DNA of 64,000 nt from Sulfodiicoccus acidiphilus (GTDB lineage: Archaea > Thermoproteota > Thermoprotei_A > Sulfolobales > Sulfolobaceae), in the NCBI RefSeq assembly GCF_003967175.1, contig NZ_AP018553.1, positions 372,001-436,000 of the forward strand, written 5' to 3'. Position numbers and translations under genes: made by a program. Of this stretch, positions 37,008-46,893 are shown in pieces (within the stretch, counting starts at the first letter, position 1; the number at the start of each line of letters is the position of its first letter). Under the pieces are notes generated by a model that saw nothing but the letters and a program-made list of their open reading frames with translations, searched no databases and was not told where the DNA came from.

Positions 37008-39286
37008 TTCTTTTCAATCGCTACCAGAACGTCTTCGGCTCTGAAGGGCATCTTATACAACCTGACTCCCACCGCGTCGTATATCGCGTTGCCTATGGCC
37101 GCGGCTATGGGTATTATTCCATTCTCTGCGATTCCCATCGCCCCGAAAGGCCCTTCCGCGTTTTCGCTGTCGACGAACTCTACTACCACATCAGGTGCCT
37201 CTGTGGCGCTCGGTACTTCGTAATCTCCGAAACCGACATTGATGACTCTACCCTCCTTCAGCTCCAACTCCTCGAAAAGAGCGTGTCCTAATCCCTGGAC
37301 GATCCCGCCAATTACCTGCCCCTCAGCCGCTAGGGGATTTATCACGCGACCCACGTTGTGAACGCTGAACACCTTGAGCACCTTCACCTCCCCAGTTAAA
37401 GTGTCCACCTCGACTTCGGCGATCTGAGCGGCCTGGGCATATCCAGCAGATATATTCCCCTTGTTCTCCTCGTTAGCCATCTCCGTAGGGGGATCGTAGT
37501 AGAAGTACTCGTATAGCAACCTTCCTCTCTGAAAGTGCAATCTTCTCACTACCTTTCCCAGGTCCAACTCCTCTGTACTTTTACCGACGATCTCTACCTT
37601 TCCTCCAGACAACGTCACCTCGGACGGCGTCACGTTAAAGAGTGATGCTGTCTCAACTATCATCCTTTCCCTGAGTCTCTTGGCGGCCTCAAACGCAGCC
37701 CTCCCACACACGAAGGTGGCCCTGCTCGCGTGTGTAGCGGTGTCCCAAGGCCTCATGTCGGCGTCGTCTTTGTAGATCACTTCGACCTTCTCGAGGGGGA
37801 GGTCGAGTACAGAAGCTACAATCTGCGCTATTCCGTTCGCGCTCCCTTGGCCCATTTCCGTCATACCAGTGAAGACAGTTACCTTTCCACCATCGTCGAC
37901 CTTCACTGCGGCTCCACAACCGTCTGTACGGTAGACCCTAGCTCCGCCTCCTACGTGAAATAACGCCGCGATCCCCATCCCCCTCCTAAACCTTCCTGAC
38001 CTTCTCTCTCTCGTCCTCCACCTCGCCAACTCCCCCACTCTACTTAGCACCGTCCTAAGCCTGGCGTTGTCCACTCTCATACCTTGCGGGGTCACGTACT
38101 GACCCTCGTAGGCGTTAAGTAGCCTGAAATCTAGCCTGTCCATTTCGAGCTCCTCGGCTAACATGTCCATGTGGGACTCTATAGCGAACGTCACCTGCGG
38201 GTTCCCCGCACCCCTCATGTTGATTGTGTACGGGTTATTGGTATAGACTGCCGTGGCTACGAATTCGACGTTGGGTACAGCGTAGAGCCCTGTTGTGGTC
38301 GATGCCATCACTCTTGCGTCGAAAACTCCCCAAGATACGTAGGCCCCGCTGTCCAACAACACCTCCACTCTCCTCGCGGTGAGCCTTCCATTTCTATCCA
38401 CGCCTGACGTGACTTCGATCTCTGCTCCCTGGCGCGTCGGAGAACACATGAAGTCCTCCGTTCTGCTGTAGACTAACTTCACAGGCCTCTTCGTTTTTAG
38501 GGCCAGGAGAGACACGATAACTTCGAACGGATAGACGTCCATCCCCCGTCCAAAGTTTCCACCTATGTAAGGTTGAACGATTTTGACTCTATCCATCGTC
38601 AGTCCCAAGATCTTCGACAACTCCGCCTTTAGTTGGTACGGCTCTTGGGTGTTTGAAATTAGCGTTAGGTTATTTCTCTCGTCCAAGAAAGCGAGGGCAC
38701 CCAAAGTCCCCATGGGAGCGAACGCGACCCTAGGAACCGAGAAGGCGTCTTTCCTCACTAGGTGGCTCTTGCGGAGAGCCTCCTCTACGTTCCCAGCTCT
38801 GACGTTAAAGTTCAGTTTCACGATATTTGAACCGTTCTCTTCGTGTACTAGAGGTGCTCCCGGTTTCAAGGCCTCCTTTGGATCGAAGACTGGAGGAAGT
38901 TCCTCCATTTCCATGTCCACTTCTTGGACGTACTTCTTGGCCTTATCCTCGTCCGTAGAGGCGATGGCCACCACCTCGTCGCAAACTGACCTAACCTTGG
39001 GGAACTTAAGGGGAGGGTTGTCTCTTAGAATGCCTATGTTACCCAGCTTAGATTCCCTTCCGTCGACGACGGCCTTAACGGAATCTAGTCGTTGGATCTT
39101 CTCGTAGTCTATTCTCCTTATCTTCCCGTGAGGTATGGGACTTCTTGCGATTGCCGCGTAGAGCATCCCGGGAAGCTCAACGTCAATTAAATACTTAGCT
39201 CTCCCACTGGTCTTCTCAGGTCCGTCCACAAACCTCGGGATCTTCTCACCTATGTAACGTCCCCTTATGGTATCACCGGAACTCAT
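37004..39286 (-). CDS. Xanthine dehydrogenase-family molybdopterin-binding large subunit (orphan)
   Basis: A 760-residue large subunit. The N-terminal small domain is at RFVDGPEKTSGRAKYLIDVE. The molybdopterin part has YIGGNFGRGMDVYPFE, TEMGQGSANGIAQIVASVLD and the Glu-containing GAMGIAENGIIPIAAAIG at the end. The loop over the molybdenum is INMRGAGNPQ, so the form I CO dehydrogenase motif is absent. It probably hydroxylates an organic substrate. It is directly coupled to the following acyl-CoA dehydrogenase. A TATA box at 39306-39316 is about 25 bases before the ATG at 39286. FAD and 2Fe-2S partners are not adjacent. Confidence 0.86.
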   Translation of the reverse strand: MSSGDTIRGRYIGEKIPRFVDGPEKTSGRAKYLIDVELPGMLYAAIARSPIPHGKIRRIDYEKIQRLDSVKAVVDGRESKLGNIGILRDNPPLKFPKVRSVCDEVVAIASTDEDKAKKYVQEVDMEMEELPPVFDPKEALKPGAPLVHEENGSNIVKLNFNVRAGNVEEALRKSHLVRKDAFSVPRVAFAPMGTLGALAFLDERNNLTLISNTQEPYQLKAELSKILGLTMDRVKIVQPYIGGNFGRGMDVYPFEVIVSLLALKTKRPVKLVYSRTEDFMCSPTRQGAEIEVTSGVDRNGRLTARRVEVLLDSGAYVSWGVFDARVMASTTTGLYAVPNVEFVATAVYTNNPYTINMRGAGNPQVTFAIESHMDMLAEELEMDRLDFRLLNAYEGQYVTPQGMRVDNARLRTVLSRVGELARWRTRERRSGRFRRGMGIAALFHVGGGARVYRTDGCGAAVKVDDGGKVTVFTGMTEMGQGSANGIAQIVASVLDLPLEKVEVIYKDDADMRPWDTATHASRATFVCGRAAFEAAKRLRERMIVETASLFNVTPSEVTLSGGKVEIVGKSTEELDLGKVVRRLHFQRGRLLYEYFYYDPPTEMANEENKGNISAGYAQAAQIAEVEVDTLTGEVKVLKVFSVHNVGRVINPLAAEGQVIGGIVQGLGHALFEELELKEGRVINVGFGDYEVPSATEAPDVVVEFVDSENAEGPFGAMGIAENGIIPIAAAIGNAIYDAVGVRLYKMPFRAEDVLVAIEKK

Positions 39287-39305
39287 TTCGATAACAACCT
39301 AACTA

Positions 39306-39316
39306 TCTTATTATAA
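39306..39316 (-). promoter_or_regulatory. TATA box for the large subunit/acyl-CoA dehydrogenase operon
   Basis: CTTATAATAAG on the minus strand, about 25 bases upstream of the ATG at 39286. Confidence 0.5.
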
Positions 39317-39950
39317 GCCTTCCCCTCAAATCTCCACAACGGAAAGTCTTGAGTCAGGCGATCGATCAGTGGGTACCGTACGTAATACGTTGGCCTAACC
39401 GTGCTCCATTCATCTCAACTTGGCCTTTAACCTTACATCCAGCCGACCTCAACTTCCTGCCCTTGGAACAGAAGAATCCCACCCGACCTCAGGCCGGAGT
39501 TTAGGTCGTCGTTCGCCAGTGGGGAAGAGTGTTCGCACAAACGAACTACAACCTGTGTGTAGCCTCGAGGGCCGTTCGGAAAATCACTGAGAGAGTCAAC
39601 GAGAGTTAAGTTTGAACTCAAAGGGAAATAGTCTCCTACTGTGAATTTTCTTTGAGCTCCGAGCATAAGGTATTTAACGGCGACCAGATCGGCTTCAGGC
39701 AGGAGGTTCTAGATTTGATAACGCTGGGAGTTCGTAATACGTAGGCGTTGCGCCGAATGTCTCCAATCACCTTTCAAAGGTTAAATACTAATCAAGGAGA
39801 ACTTCACTATCTCGGAAGGCCTAAGGAGTGTAATGGTTCCTCATTTACAGTAGCTAGTACGGTAATTTTCTTAGCACAGTGACGCTCTTCCTCGAGGATC
39901 TTCCTCGAATATATTGTATTAGCTCACACATAATTTATGGTGGTCGTCGT
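39317..39950. other. Intergenic, no gene seen
   Basis: A gap between divergent genes. Two similar short strings, TACGTAATACGTTGGC (39377-39392) and TTCGTAATACGTAGGCG (39730-39746), recur but with no further context. No gene or RNA supported. Confidence 0.4.
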
Positions 39951-39954
39951 AAAG

Positions 39955-39964
39955 ATTATATTAG
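39955..39964 (+). promoter_or_regulatory. TATA-like box for the CoA ligase
   Basis: GATTATATTA, about 30-35 bases before the ATG at 39992. Confidence 0.35.
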
Positions 39965-39991
39965 TAAATTACCAACCTAACAGAGAAGGTT

Positions 39992-41317
39992 ATGTCGCGG
40001 GAAGACACAAGGTTTTGGAACGAATCGATAGAGAGAATGAATAGATCGAAACTGGAGGAGATTCAAGGGGAGAGACTCAGAGAGTTGGTGAAGAGGCTTT
40101 ACGAGAGTGTCCCTTTCTATCGTAGGAAATTGAAGGGCGCGGGCATAGATCCAAGCGACGTAAGAGGACTCCCAGATCTTAGAAAGCTCCCTTTTACCTC
40201 TAAAGACGAGCTGAGGGAGAATTACCCATTTGGCCTATTGGCCGTTCCCAAGAGCGAGCTGGTGGAAGTGCACATGACATCTGGAACGACTGGGATTCCA
40301 ACTCCCAACTTCCTGACCCTGAAAGACGTGGAAACGTGGGGGGAACTCATAGCCAGATCCCTTTATATGGGAGGGCTCCGTAAAGGAGACGTCTTTCAGA
40401 TCACGCCGAGCTTCAGTCTCTTTACAGGAGGGTTCTCTTTCTTCTATGGAGCGAGGAAGATAGGTTCTTTCATAGTGCCTACCGGCCCGGGTAACTCTAA
40501 GAGACAGATAGAGCTGATGAAAGAACTAGGTACGACCTCCTTCGCCTCAATAGTTTCTTACGCGGTGAGGCTAACTGAGGTCGCTAGGGAGATGGGAATA
40601 GATCCTTCAAGAGATCTAGGTGTTAGGAGGATATTTATGGGTTCTGAAATGTCTACTCCTCAACTTAAAAGGAGGCTTATGGAAGCCTGGTCCGCAGATG
40701 TCTTTGACGCTTACGGACAGACTGAGACCTACGGTGGACCCAGCGTGGGACTGGATTGTCACCTTCACGATGGCATCCACGTGTGGGAGGATCACTTCCT
40801 AGTGGAGATCGTGGATCCCAAGACAGGTGAGCCCGTGGGGAACGAGGAAAAGGGCGAATTGGTCGTGACCACGCTCACAAAAGACGCGATGCCCTTGCTT
40901 AGATACAGGACTAGAGACATAACTTTCATTTATGATGCTGTGGAGCACGATTGCGGTAGAACACACAGAAGAATAGGGTGGATTGAGGGTAGAACAGATG
41001 ACATGATAAAGTATAGAGGAGTTAACTTCTGGCCTTCCTTCATCGAATCAATCATACTCAAGTACGACGAACTTAGTGAACACTACCAAGTAGAGCTTTT
41101 CTCAGAGAGGGGGAGTGAGTACATGGTAATTAAGATAGAAGCAAAGAACGTCCTACAAGAAGGAGAAAGGAGGAGACTTTCCCATCTCATTGAAGACGAG
41201 CTGAGAAGAAGGTTCATGTTCGAGGCTAAGGTCGAAATTACTGAACCACACGTTCTACCCAGGTTTGAGACTGGTAAAGCGAAAAGGGTGATAGACAATA
41301 GGGAGAGGAAGATTTAA
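39992..41317 (+). CDS. Phenylacetate-CoA ligase-like adenylate-forming enzyme (PaaK family)
   Basis: A 441-residue member of the PaaK branch of the ANL superfamily, shorter than acetyl-CoA synthetases as expected. It begins with the family's LYESVPFYRRKLKGAGIDP. HMTSGTTGIPTPNF is the ATP loop and FDAYGQTETYGGPSVG the adenine/acyl-binding motif. YRTRDIT is A7-like. The C-terminal domain starts near GRTDDMIKYRGVNFWPS and ends PRFETGKAKRVID with the catalytic Lys. It activates an aromatic acid with ATP and CoA. It is alone but in a region rich in aromatic/acyl-CoA type enzymes. Confidence 0.87.
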   Translation: MSREDTRFWNESIERMNRSKLEEIQGERLRELVKRLYESVPFYRRKLKGAGIDPSDVRGLPDLRKLPFTSKDELRENYPFGLLAVPKSELVEVHMTSGTTGIPTPNFLTLKDVETWGELIARSLYMGGLRKGDVFQITPSFSLFTGGFSFFYGARKIGSFIVPTGPGNSKRQIELMKELGTTSFASIVSYAVRLTEVAREMGIDPSRDLGVRRIFMGSEMSTPQLKRRLMEAWSADVFDAYGQTETYGGPSVGLDCHLHDGIHVWEDHFLVEIVDPKTGEPVGNEEKGELVVTTLTKDAMPLLRYRTRDITFIYDAVEHDCGRTHRRIGWIEGRTDDMIKYRGVNFWPSFIESIILKYDELSEHYQVELFSERGSEYMVIKIEAKNVLQEGERRRLSHLIEDELRRRFMFEAKVEITEPHVLPRFETGKAKRVIDNRERKI

Positions 41318-41905
41318 CACTTTCGACCTCCTTCTCACCCTGAAGGGCGGAGTCCTTCAGCATCTAGTGACAATCTGAAAGCGCATTCGATTTCGGCCTC
41401 CTCGAGGTCTGAGGACTCGAGAGACCGTTAGTTCGGAGCGACGAATAGAACGCTTCTCCTGCTCCATGAATTGGCCTAGTTAACCTCCTACTTCTCTCAT
41501 CTTCAGCAACATCGACTGGGGAACGTAATGGAAGTTTCACTCTTTTCTATATGAACTTAATCCAATTTGTAATGATTTAAATCAGATGTACAACAACAGC
41601 CTTTAATCTATATATTTAAATCACTACTTTGGAGGTTTAGAAGGTCGCTACCTTTAATCGGAAGTCTGGAGCAGCGAGGGTTCTTGGCCCGCTTTCGTTC
41701 TAAATACAGTGTCCGAATGCACGCGAGCTAATATTCCGTCACTGAAACGGTCTTCATTAATACCTAAATATATTAGAGATTATAAATTTTAATTCCTCTA
41801 TTACTTAGAATCTGGTTTGTGAGTTCCCCAGCGATGTAGAAGAAGGTTCCCCTTATACGTAGCCTCAGCAATCTTTAAAGAACAATATCCTAACTAGCCT
41901 TAGAA
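41318..41905. other. Intergenic, no gene seen
   Basis: Partly AT-rich (41550-41630 and 41755-41810). No supportable gene, RNA or repeat. Confidence 0.4.
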
Positions 41906-41907
41906 AG

Positions 41908-41919
41908 GTTTAAAATATA
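41908..41919 (+). promoter_or_regulatory. TATA box for the MFS gene
   Basis: GTTTAAAATATA, about 26 bases upstream of the ATG at 41940. Confidence 0.55.
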
Positions 41920-41939
41920 GATTCTCGAACAGAAAACCG

Positions 41940-43316
41940 ATGGTTCTCAAAGGAGACCCTAAGAGTGTATGGCCTAATCTGAAGCCTAAAGCCTACGCAG
42001 AACTAACGGACGAAGAGAGAAGGAAGTTAAGGCGCAGGCAAACTCTCATAGCCGTCTGGTTGGTTTTCGTGGGGTGGGCGTTCGCAGGGGTCTGGTACTT
42101 CCCTACAGCATTCGTACCGTTCATAGCGAAGTCGTTCATGTTAACTACACCAGAAATCGGCCTTCTGATTTCCTCTTTCGCCATAACCTACGCACTCTTC
42201 AACCTCGTGTGGGGAAACGTCACTGACCTCTACTGGCCTCACAGAACCCTCACGGCTGGATTCATTGCCGCTGGCGTACTTACTATCCTTTTTCCCTTCG
42301 CTACTACGTTTGGAGCGTCGCTAGCCCTCAGGCTTTTAACTGGGATAGCAAACGCAGTCTCCTGGCCGGGGATTCTCAAGCTCGTTGCACTGTGGTTCCC
42401 CGTAGAGAGGAGAGGGAGATATATGGGATTGTTCATAGGAGTTTACTCCCTAGCGATATCTCTCAATTTCCTAATTGGAATTCCAGTGGCACTCACAGTA
42501 GGATGGCCCGTCTGGACCTACTTCTTGGGAGCCATGAGCCTAGCGTCTGGAGTAGCAGCTTACTGGATCGCCAGGCCCTACGGACCTTTAGTGGGGCTAC
42601 CCCTCATAGACTGGGGAGACGTTTCTCCTTCTAAGAACATTAGTTACTTAACCGCGGTGAAAACACTCTTTAGGTACAGATGGCTAGTTCTTACCGCGCT
42701 CGGTGCCTTCATAGCTCCTGGTACTGCCAGTGTTGTGGCGTCTTTCTGGGTATCTCAGTTGGTGCCTCAGCTCGACCACATCTCAGTGAGTACAGCAAGT
42801 TTCCTAGGAACGGCGGCCGGTCTGTCGCAGGTAGTGTTCGTCTTTCTCGGAGGGTTTCTCACGGATAGAACGCTGAAGAGAGTACTTATAACTAAAGTGG
42901 GGGCGGGACTAGCTTTCTTCTCCATGCTGGCAGTTGTGGCTACTACGGTCTTCCACCCTCTCCCCTTCATTGTGCTACTCTTAGTCTCGATATTCACAGG
43001 GGGAGTGTTCATCCTGGGTGGTTCAGTGTTTCCTCTCTTAGCCGACGTATATGGGACAGACATAGTAGGAACTGCCCTCAGTTACTTCGAAGCGTTGGGA
43101 GCGGGTTTGGGGACCTTCGTTATGCCCTTGACCCTCGGCTTCACTTTAGGGCCTTTAGGTCCCACCTACAGTTGGCTCATTATATCGCTTTACACCCTTC
43201 TCGTGTTTGCTCTCTGGTTACCTCAACGAGAGTTCAAGGCCATAAAGTCCATGGTCAGCCCAGAGGAACTCAAGCAAGAGGAGGAGAGAAGGAAAAGAGA
43301 GTTGGGATTGGAGTGA
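41940..43316 (+). CDS. MFS transporter
   Basis: A 458-residue transporter with about 12 hydrophobic helices. After helix 2 it has LVWGNVTDLYWPHRTL, a degraded form of the MFS signature, and after helix 4-5 VERRGRYMGLFIGVYSL. The second half repeats the signature as GGFLTDRTLKRVL. The N- and C-termini are charged and cytoplasmic. It belongs with anion/organic acid symporters of the MFS, and the substrate is unknown. It stands 255 bases before a CoxG-like gene. Confidence 0.86.
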   Translation: MVLKGDPKSVWPNLKPKAYAELTDEERRKLRRRQTLIAVWLVFVGWAFAGVWYFPTAFVPFIAKSFMLTTPEIGLLISSFAITYALFNLVWGNVTDLYWPHRTLTAGFIAAGVLTILFPFATTFGASLALRLLTGIANAVSWPGILKLVALWFPVERRGRYMGLFIGVYSLAISLNFLIGIPVALTVGWPVWTYFLGAMSLASGVAAYWIARPYGPLVGLPLIDWGDVSPSKNISYLTAVKTLFRYRWLVLTALGAFIAPGTASVVASFWVSQLVPQLDHISVSTASFLGTAAGLSQVVFVFLGGFLTDRTLKRVLITKVGAGLAFFSMLAVVATTVFHPLPFIVLLLVSIFTGGVFILGGSVFPLLADVYGTDIVGTALSYFEALGAGLGTFVMPLTLGFTLGPLGPTYSWLIISLYTLLVFALWLPQREFKAIKSMVSPEELKQEEERRKRELGLE

Positions 43317-43570
43317 GACTTAATCAGATCCTGAATTCATCTATATATTTTTTGAAGATTTTACTATTTCTTGACCTCCTCGACGGATAGTTGCAGGGTC
43401 CGACTTAAAGAGGAGTTGTGTAGGCGCAGAGAATCTTTTCCCGTTCTGATCGTAAGACAGTTAGGAGACCGTTGAGGTTAGGAGTTCTACCTGTTGAGCC
43501 TCAAACGAGACATGTCCTTCCACCTCAATACTTATTTTCTAGTCTTTCCTTCACTTGTGTTTGATCAAAG

Positions 43571-44005
43571 ATGTTGTTCGAAGGTAACCTATCCGTAAAT
43601 TCCACTAGGGACAAGGTTTGGAATTTCCTCTACACACCTGAGAAAGCCGTAAGCTGTTTGCCGGGATTTAAGGACGTGAGGAAAGAGGGGGACAGCTACA
43701 GGGTCACTGGTAAGACGGGCATAGGATTCCTAAAGGGAGACTACAAGGCTAACTTCCGTTACTCCGAAGTTCAGCAGCCTTCGAAAGTGACACTCTTGGC
43801 TACTGGAAGTGGAATGGGAGGCACCATGGAACTTAAGGCTGAGGTCAACCTTGAAGGGGATGGACCGGTGAACCTAAGGTGGAGTTCTGAAGTCAAGGTT
43901 GGCGGGTCGTTGGCTTCTGTGGGCGCCAGAGTAGTCCAGGGTGCTGCACAAAGGATCATTGAGGACCTTTTCCAATGTGTGAAAGAGAAGGTTGAGAGGA
44001 CTTGA
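43571..44005 (+). CDS. CoxG-like SRPBCC protein
   Basis: A 144-residue SRPBCC/START-fold protein. MLFEGNLSVNSTRDKVWNFL and then TPEKAVSCLPGFKDVRKEGD are hallmarks of the carbon monoxide dehydrogenase subunit G family, and IGFLKGDYKANFRY and GMGGTMELKAEVNL follow. The C-terminal helix is amphipathic (VVQGAAQRIIEDLFQCVKEK). CoxG recruits the hydroxylase to the membrane in CO oxidisers. Here no large subunit has the CO dehydrogenase motif, so it may serve one of the three hydroxylases or bind a small hydrophobic compound. It is read alone or together with the next gene. Confidence 0.8.
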   Translation: MLFEGNLSVNSTRDKVWNFLYTPEKAVSCLPGFKDVRKEGDSYRVTGKTGIGFLKGDYKANFRYSEVQQPSKVTLLATGSGMGGTMELKAEVNLEGDGPVNLRWSSEVKVGGSLASVGARVVQGAAQRIIEDLFQCVKEKVERT

Positions 44006-44048
44006 ATCACTTAATTCCCGAGTTTAACGGGAGACGTTTTCCCTTAGA

Positions 44049-44058
44049 ATAATTTAAT
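44049..44058 (+). promoter_or_regulatory. TATA-like box for the ornithine-cyclodeaminase-like gene
   Basis: ATAATTTAATAG, 25-34 bases upstream of the GTG at 44083. It supports the GTG start and a leaderless transcript. Confidence 0.45.
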
Positions 44059-44082
44059 AGCCAGAGGTACGAAGGTTGAGGT

Positions 44083-45027
44083 GTGTTAGGTGAAGTTCCT
44101 ATCTACCAATTTGCGGACATCGACAAAACAGTTAATTTTAAAGAATTTATATATTTCCTAAGAGAATACATTCTATCCCTAGACGAATCTAGCGTCAAAA
44201 TCCCACCGCGGACAGTGATCTCTCTCCCCAACGACGCGGTGTGGCTAGTGATGCCAGTAACCGATCTGAAAAACGATGTGTTCGTTACTAAAATTGTCAA
44301 TGAATACAAACATAATCCTGAACGTGGACTTCCGAAATCAGCTGGCTTGACTCTCGTATCAAGGGCCTCAAACGGACAGCTGCTCTGTCTATTGGACTCA
44401 AACTACGTAACTGGGCTTAGGACAGCTGCCTTAGCAGCCCTCTCCCTAGAGCTAAGGCCAGATAAGGTTTGGAGGAAGGTCGGAATGATAGGCTCGGGAC
44501 TTGAAGCCTCTTTCTTGGCCAGGGCCGTCCTCTCCCTAACCAGCCCAGAGGAGGTCAGAGTTTTCAGCAGGAACCCAGAAAACGTCAGAAATTTCGTAGA
44601 GAGAATGGGTAAATACGGATACACAGTATCTGCCGCCCCCAGTCCAGATAACGCAGTGAAAGACGCCGATCTAGTGGTTCTGGCCACCGACTCAAAACAA
44701 CCCGTCATATCTGCGAACTGGCTCAGGTCTGACGCTCACGTGATAAGCATCGACACCCTCCCCGACAGGAGGGAACTGGATCCAGAGACGTTGAGGAGGG
44801 CGTCTATGATCGTCGTCGACGACTTAGACGAAGTGATGAGTGCTGCGGGAGACGTGATCCACGCAGTCGAGAGCGGCCTTATCGGCAAGGAAAGGATAGT
44901 CCCTCTAAAAGAAGTACTAAGAGAAAGGAAAAGAGTAACAGGCTCCTTAACAGTCTACAAGTCGGTCGGTTTCGCTTTGCTAGATTGCGCTGCATCGCTT
45001 TATATTCACCAGAGACTGAGCTCCTGA
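44083..45027 (+). CDS. Ornithine cyclodeaminase/mu-crystallin family protein
   Basis: A 314-residue NAD(P)-binding protein. LLDSNYVTGLRTAALAALSL is the family's substrate segment (the conserved Asp-x-x-x-x-T-x-x-R-T-A-A), followed by VGMIGSGLEASFLARAV, the Rossmann GxGxxA loop. The C-terminal NAD domain continues with VVLATDSKQPV and VDDLDEVMSAAG. Members are ornithine cyclodeaminase, alanine dehydrogenase (archaeal) or ketimine reductases; the residues that distinguish them were not resolved. The start is GTG at 44083. Confidence 0.82.
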   Translation: MLGEVPIYQFADIDKTVNFKEFIYFLREYILSLDESSVKIPPRTVISLPNDAVWLVMPVTDLKNDVFVTKIVNEYKHNPERGLPKSAGLTLVSRASNGQLLCLLDSNYVTGLRTAALAALSLELRPDKVWRKVGMIGSGLEASFLARAVLSLTSPEEVRVFSRNPENVRNFVERMGKYGYTVSAAPSPDNAVKDADLVVLATDSKQPVISANWLRSDAHVISIDTLPDRRELDPETLRRASMIVVDDLDEVMSAAGDVIHAVESGLIGKERIVPLKEVLRERKRVTGSLTVYKSVGFALLDCAASLYIHQRLSS

Positions 45028-45403
45028 ATTAAGTTCTCCCTCAATTGCTACTTTGTAATAAGAGAACTAACTAATAGAGGACATAACAACTCCACTTCGC
45101 TGGGAAATTCGGGATCCGACTTAACTATGCTCTTTATGGATTCGACTTCCTACATCAATCTAGGATCTGGGAACAGTGAATTGCTCTACTGGGTAACAGT
45201 TTGGTTTTTGGTGGACTTGGAGAACTCAAGAGGACCACCTTCCCCCCTCACGTGGCGCGCTGACGTAAGGAACTCTCCCCGCGGGCGACGTGTTTAGACA
45301 GTTAGGAGCGACCAGAAATTAAGATGAGCACCTCAGCGGCGACGGTAGGGAAGGGCTATGATATATTTGCGATTTACTTGGCATTAGTGTGAGGAACGAA
45401 AAA
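45028..45403. other. Intergenic, no gene seen
   Basis: No gene, RNA or repeat could be supported before the promoter of the next gene. Confidence 0.4.
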
Positions 45404-45413
45404 GATATATAAC
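45404..45413 (+). promoter_or_regulatory. TATA box for the MFS gene
   Basis: GATATATAAC, about 27 bases upstream of the ATG at 45436. Confidence 0.6.
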
Positions 45414-45435
45414 ACTTTCTAAGTTAGAAAATTAC

Positions 45436-46800
45436 ATGTCAGATGTAAGCGGAGAAACAGAAGTTCTACTCCGTATGGAAAGGTTCAAGACGTGGCCTTG
45501 GCCGTTTTCCTACCTAGCCATGGTCGGTCTGGCTTACTTTTTCGGGCTCATGGACGTCTTAACTATAGGGATTGCCGCCCCAGCCATAGCTGCCACTTTC
45601 GGCGTGAGCGCAGCGCCCCTAGCGGCGCTAGGTGGTACGCTCAGTCTAGTGGGTTACGTCATTGGCGCACTTGGCTTCTCCCACATAAGCGACGCCTACG
45701 GGAGGAGAGCGGGCCTGACGATCACGCTCATTTCCTACTCAGTTGGCTCGCTGTGGACGGCCCTTTCCCCTAACGTTATTAACGTCTATGCGTCTAGGCT
45801 CTTAACGGGGGTGGGAATAGGGGCAGACCTGGCTATAGCGGCTGCCTACCTGGGAGAACTCTCCCCACACGGCGTTCGAGGAAGATTTCAGAGTTTCGGA
45901 ACTTTCCTAGGTTTCGTAGGAGCCGGAGTAACCCCCTTCATAGGCCTCCTCATAATACCCGCCTTCTCTTGGGGGTGGAGACTTTTCTTCGTGATAGGCT
46001 CCTTAGGGGCGTTAAGTCTCCTTTACATAAGGAGGGTATTGCCAGAGAGTCCGCGTTGGCTGATTTCTAAAGGCAGAGTGGAGGACGCCAGCCGGATTGT
46101 CTCGAAAGCCGAAGAATTCTACAAGAAGAAATATGGTGTTCTCCCACCCGTGGAACAGTCTGCCTCGAAATTGGCTATTGTGAAGGGGGGTAAAGTTCCC
46201 ACGTTGTCGTTGGTGACCGATAGGAGGTACTTGACGAGGCTTGCCATACTCCTTCCAGTCTTCGTTCTCTACTACATTTACACTTACCCTTACCTAGTCC
46301 TTACCACCTCGTTTCTCTCTGCCGCCGGTTACACAATTGCGAGCAGTCTCCTGATTCCTGGAATAGGGGGGTTCGGCTTCGCGCTAGGTGCTTTCCTCTC
46401 CTACGTTTTCTCGGATTACATTGAAAGGAAATACCTGATCTCGCTTCTCCTCTTCATTCAGGGATTAGCCATGTTCGCCATAGGGATAAAGGGACCAGTC
46501 CCAGAGGAGGTAGGAGCTTACTTCCTCGCGGCGTTCTCTAACACGTTCCTGGCTACGGCCCTTTACATATATGCGGTAGAGAACTTCCCGACCAGAGCGA
46601 GAAGCACAGGTGTGGCCTTCACTGACGGGCTTGGGCACATCGGTGGTATATTCTCGCTTCCCTTTGCCCTCTCACTGTTCCTCTCTCTTGGCTTTTCACC
46701 GACTTACTACATCCTCGGCGCGTTTGCCTTGGTGGCAGCAGCGGTAGTCCTGCCTGGTATACTGTCTACAAGGAGAAAATTAGAGGAACTCACGGATTAG
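45436..46800 (+). CDS. MFS transporter (metabolite:proton symporter type)
   Basis: A 454-residue MFS protein with about 12 helices. After helix 2 it has SHISDAYGRRAGL, the MFS signature. The end of the first half carries VLPESPRWLISKGR, the PESPRWL motif of sugar- and aromatic-acid-proton symporters. LSYVFSDYIERKYL is the second-half counterpart, and ENFPTRARSTGVAF lies before helix 11. It is placed in the cytoplasmic membrane. The substrate is unknown; an aromatic acid or other metabolite would fit the genes around it. Followed by mobile-element sequence. Confidence 0.88.
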   Translation: MSDVSGETEVLLRMERFKTWPWPFSYLAMVGLAYFFGLMDVLTIGIAAPAIAATFGVSAAPLAALGGTLSLVGYVIGALGFSHISDAYGRRAGLTITLISYSVGSLWTALSPNVINVYASRLLTGVGIGADLAIAAAYLGELSPHGVRGRFQSFGTFLGFVGAGVTPFIGLLIIPAFSWGWRLFFVIGSLGALSLLYIRRVLPESPRWLISKGRVEDASRIVSKAEEFYKKKYGVLPPVEQSASKLAIVKGGKVPTLSLVTDRRYLTRLAILLPVFVLYYIYTYPYLVLTTSFLSAAGYTIASSLLIPGIGGFGFALGAFLSYVFSDYIERKYLISLLLFIQGLAMFAIGIKGPVPEEVGAYFLAAFSNTFLATALYIYAVENFPTRARSTGVAFTDGLGHIGGIFSLPFALSLFLSLGFSPTYYILGAFALVAAAVVLPGILSTRRKLEELTD

Positions 46801-46893
46801 CTTAATTTTAAAGTTTTTATCCTGTCCTCCTGGAGGAGATTTTCATTCCCTTGAACCCTCAGGAGGATAGCTACTTTGGAAGTTTAACTTTAT

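Noticed and set aside
39377-39746. Two similar CGTAATACGT-containing strings as an operator pair
   Set aside because: Only two copies about 350 bases apart, with no matching sites elsewhere and no clear relation to the promoters.
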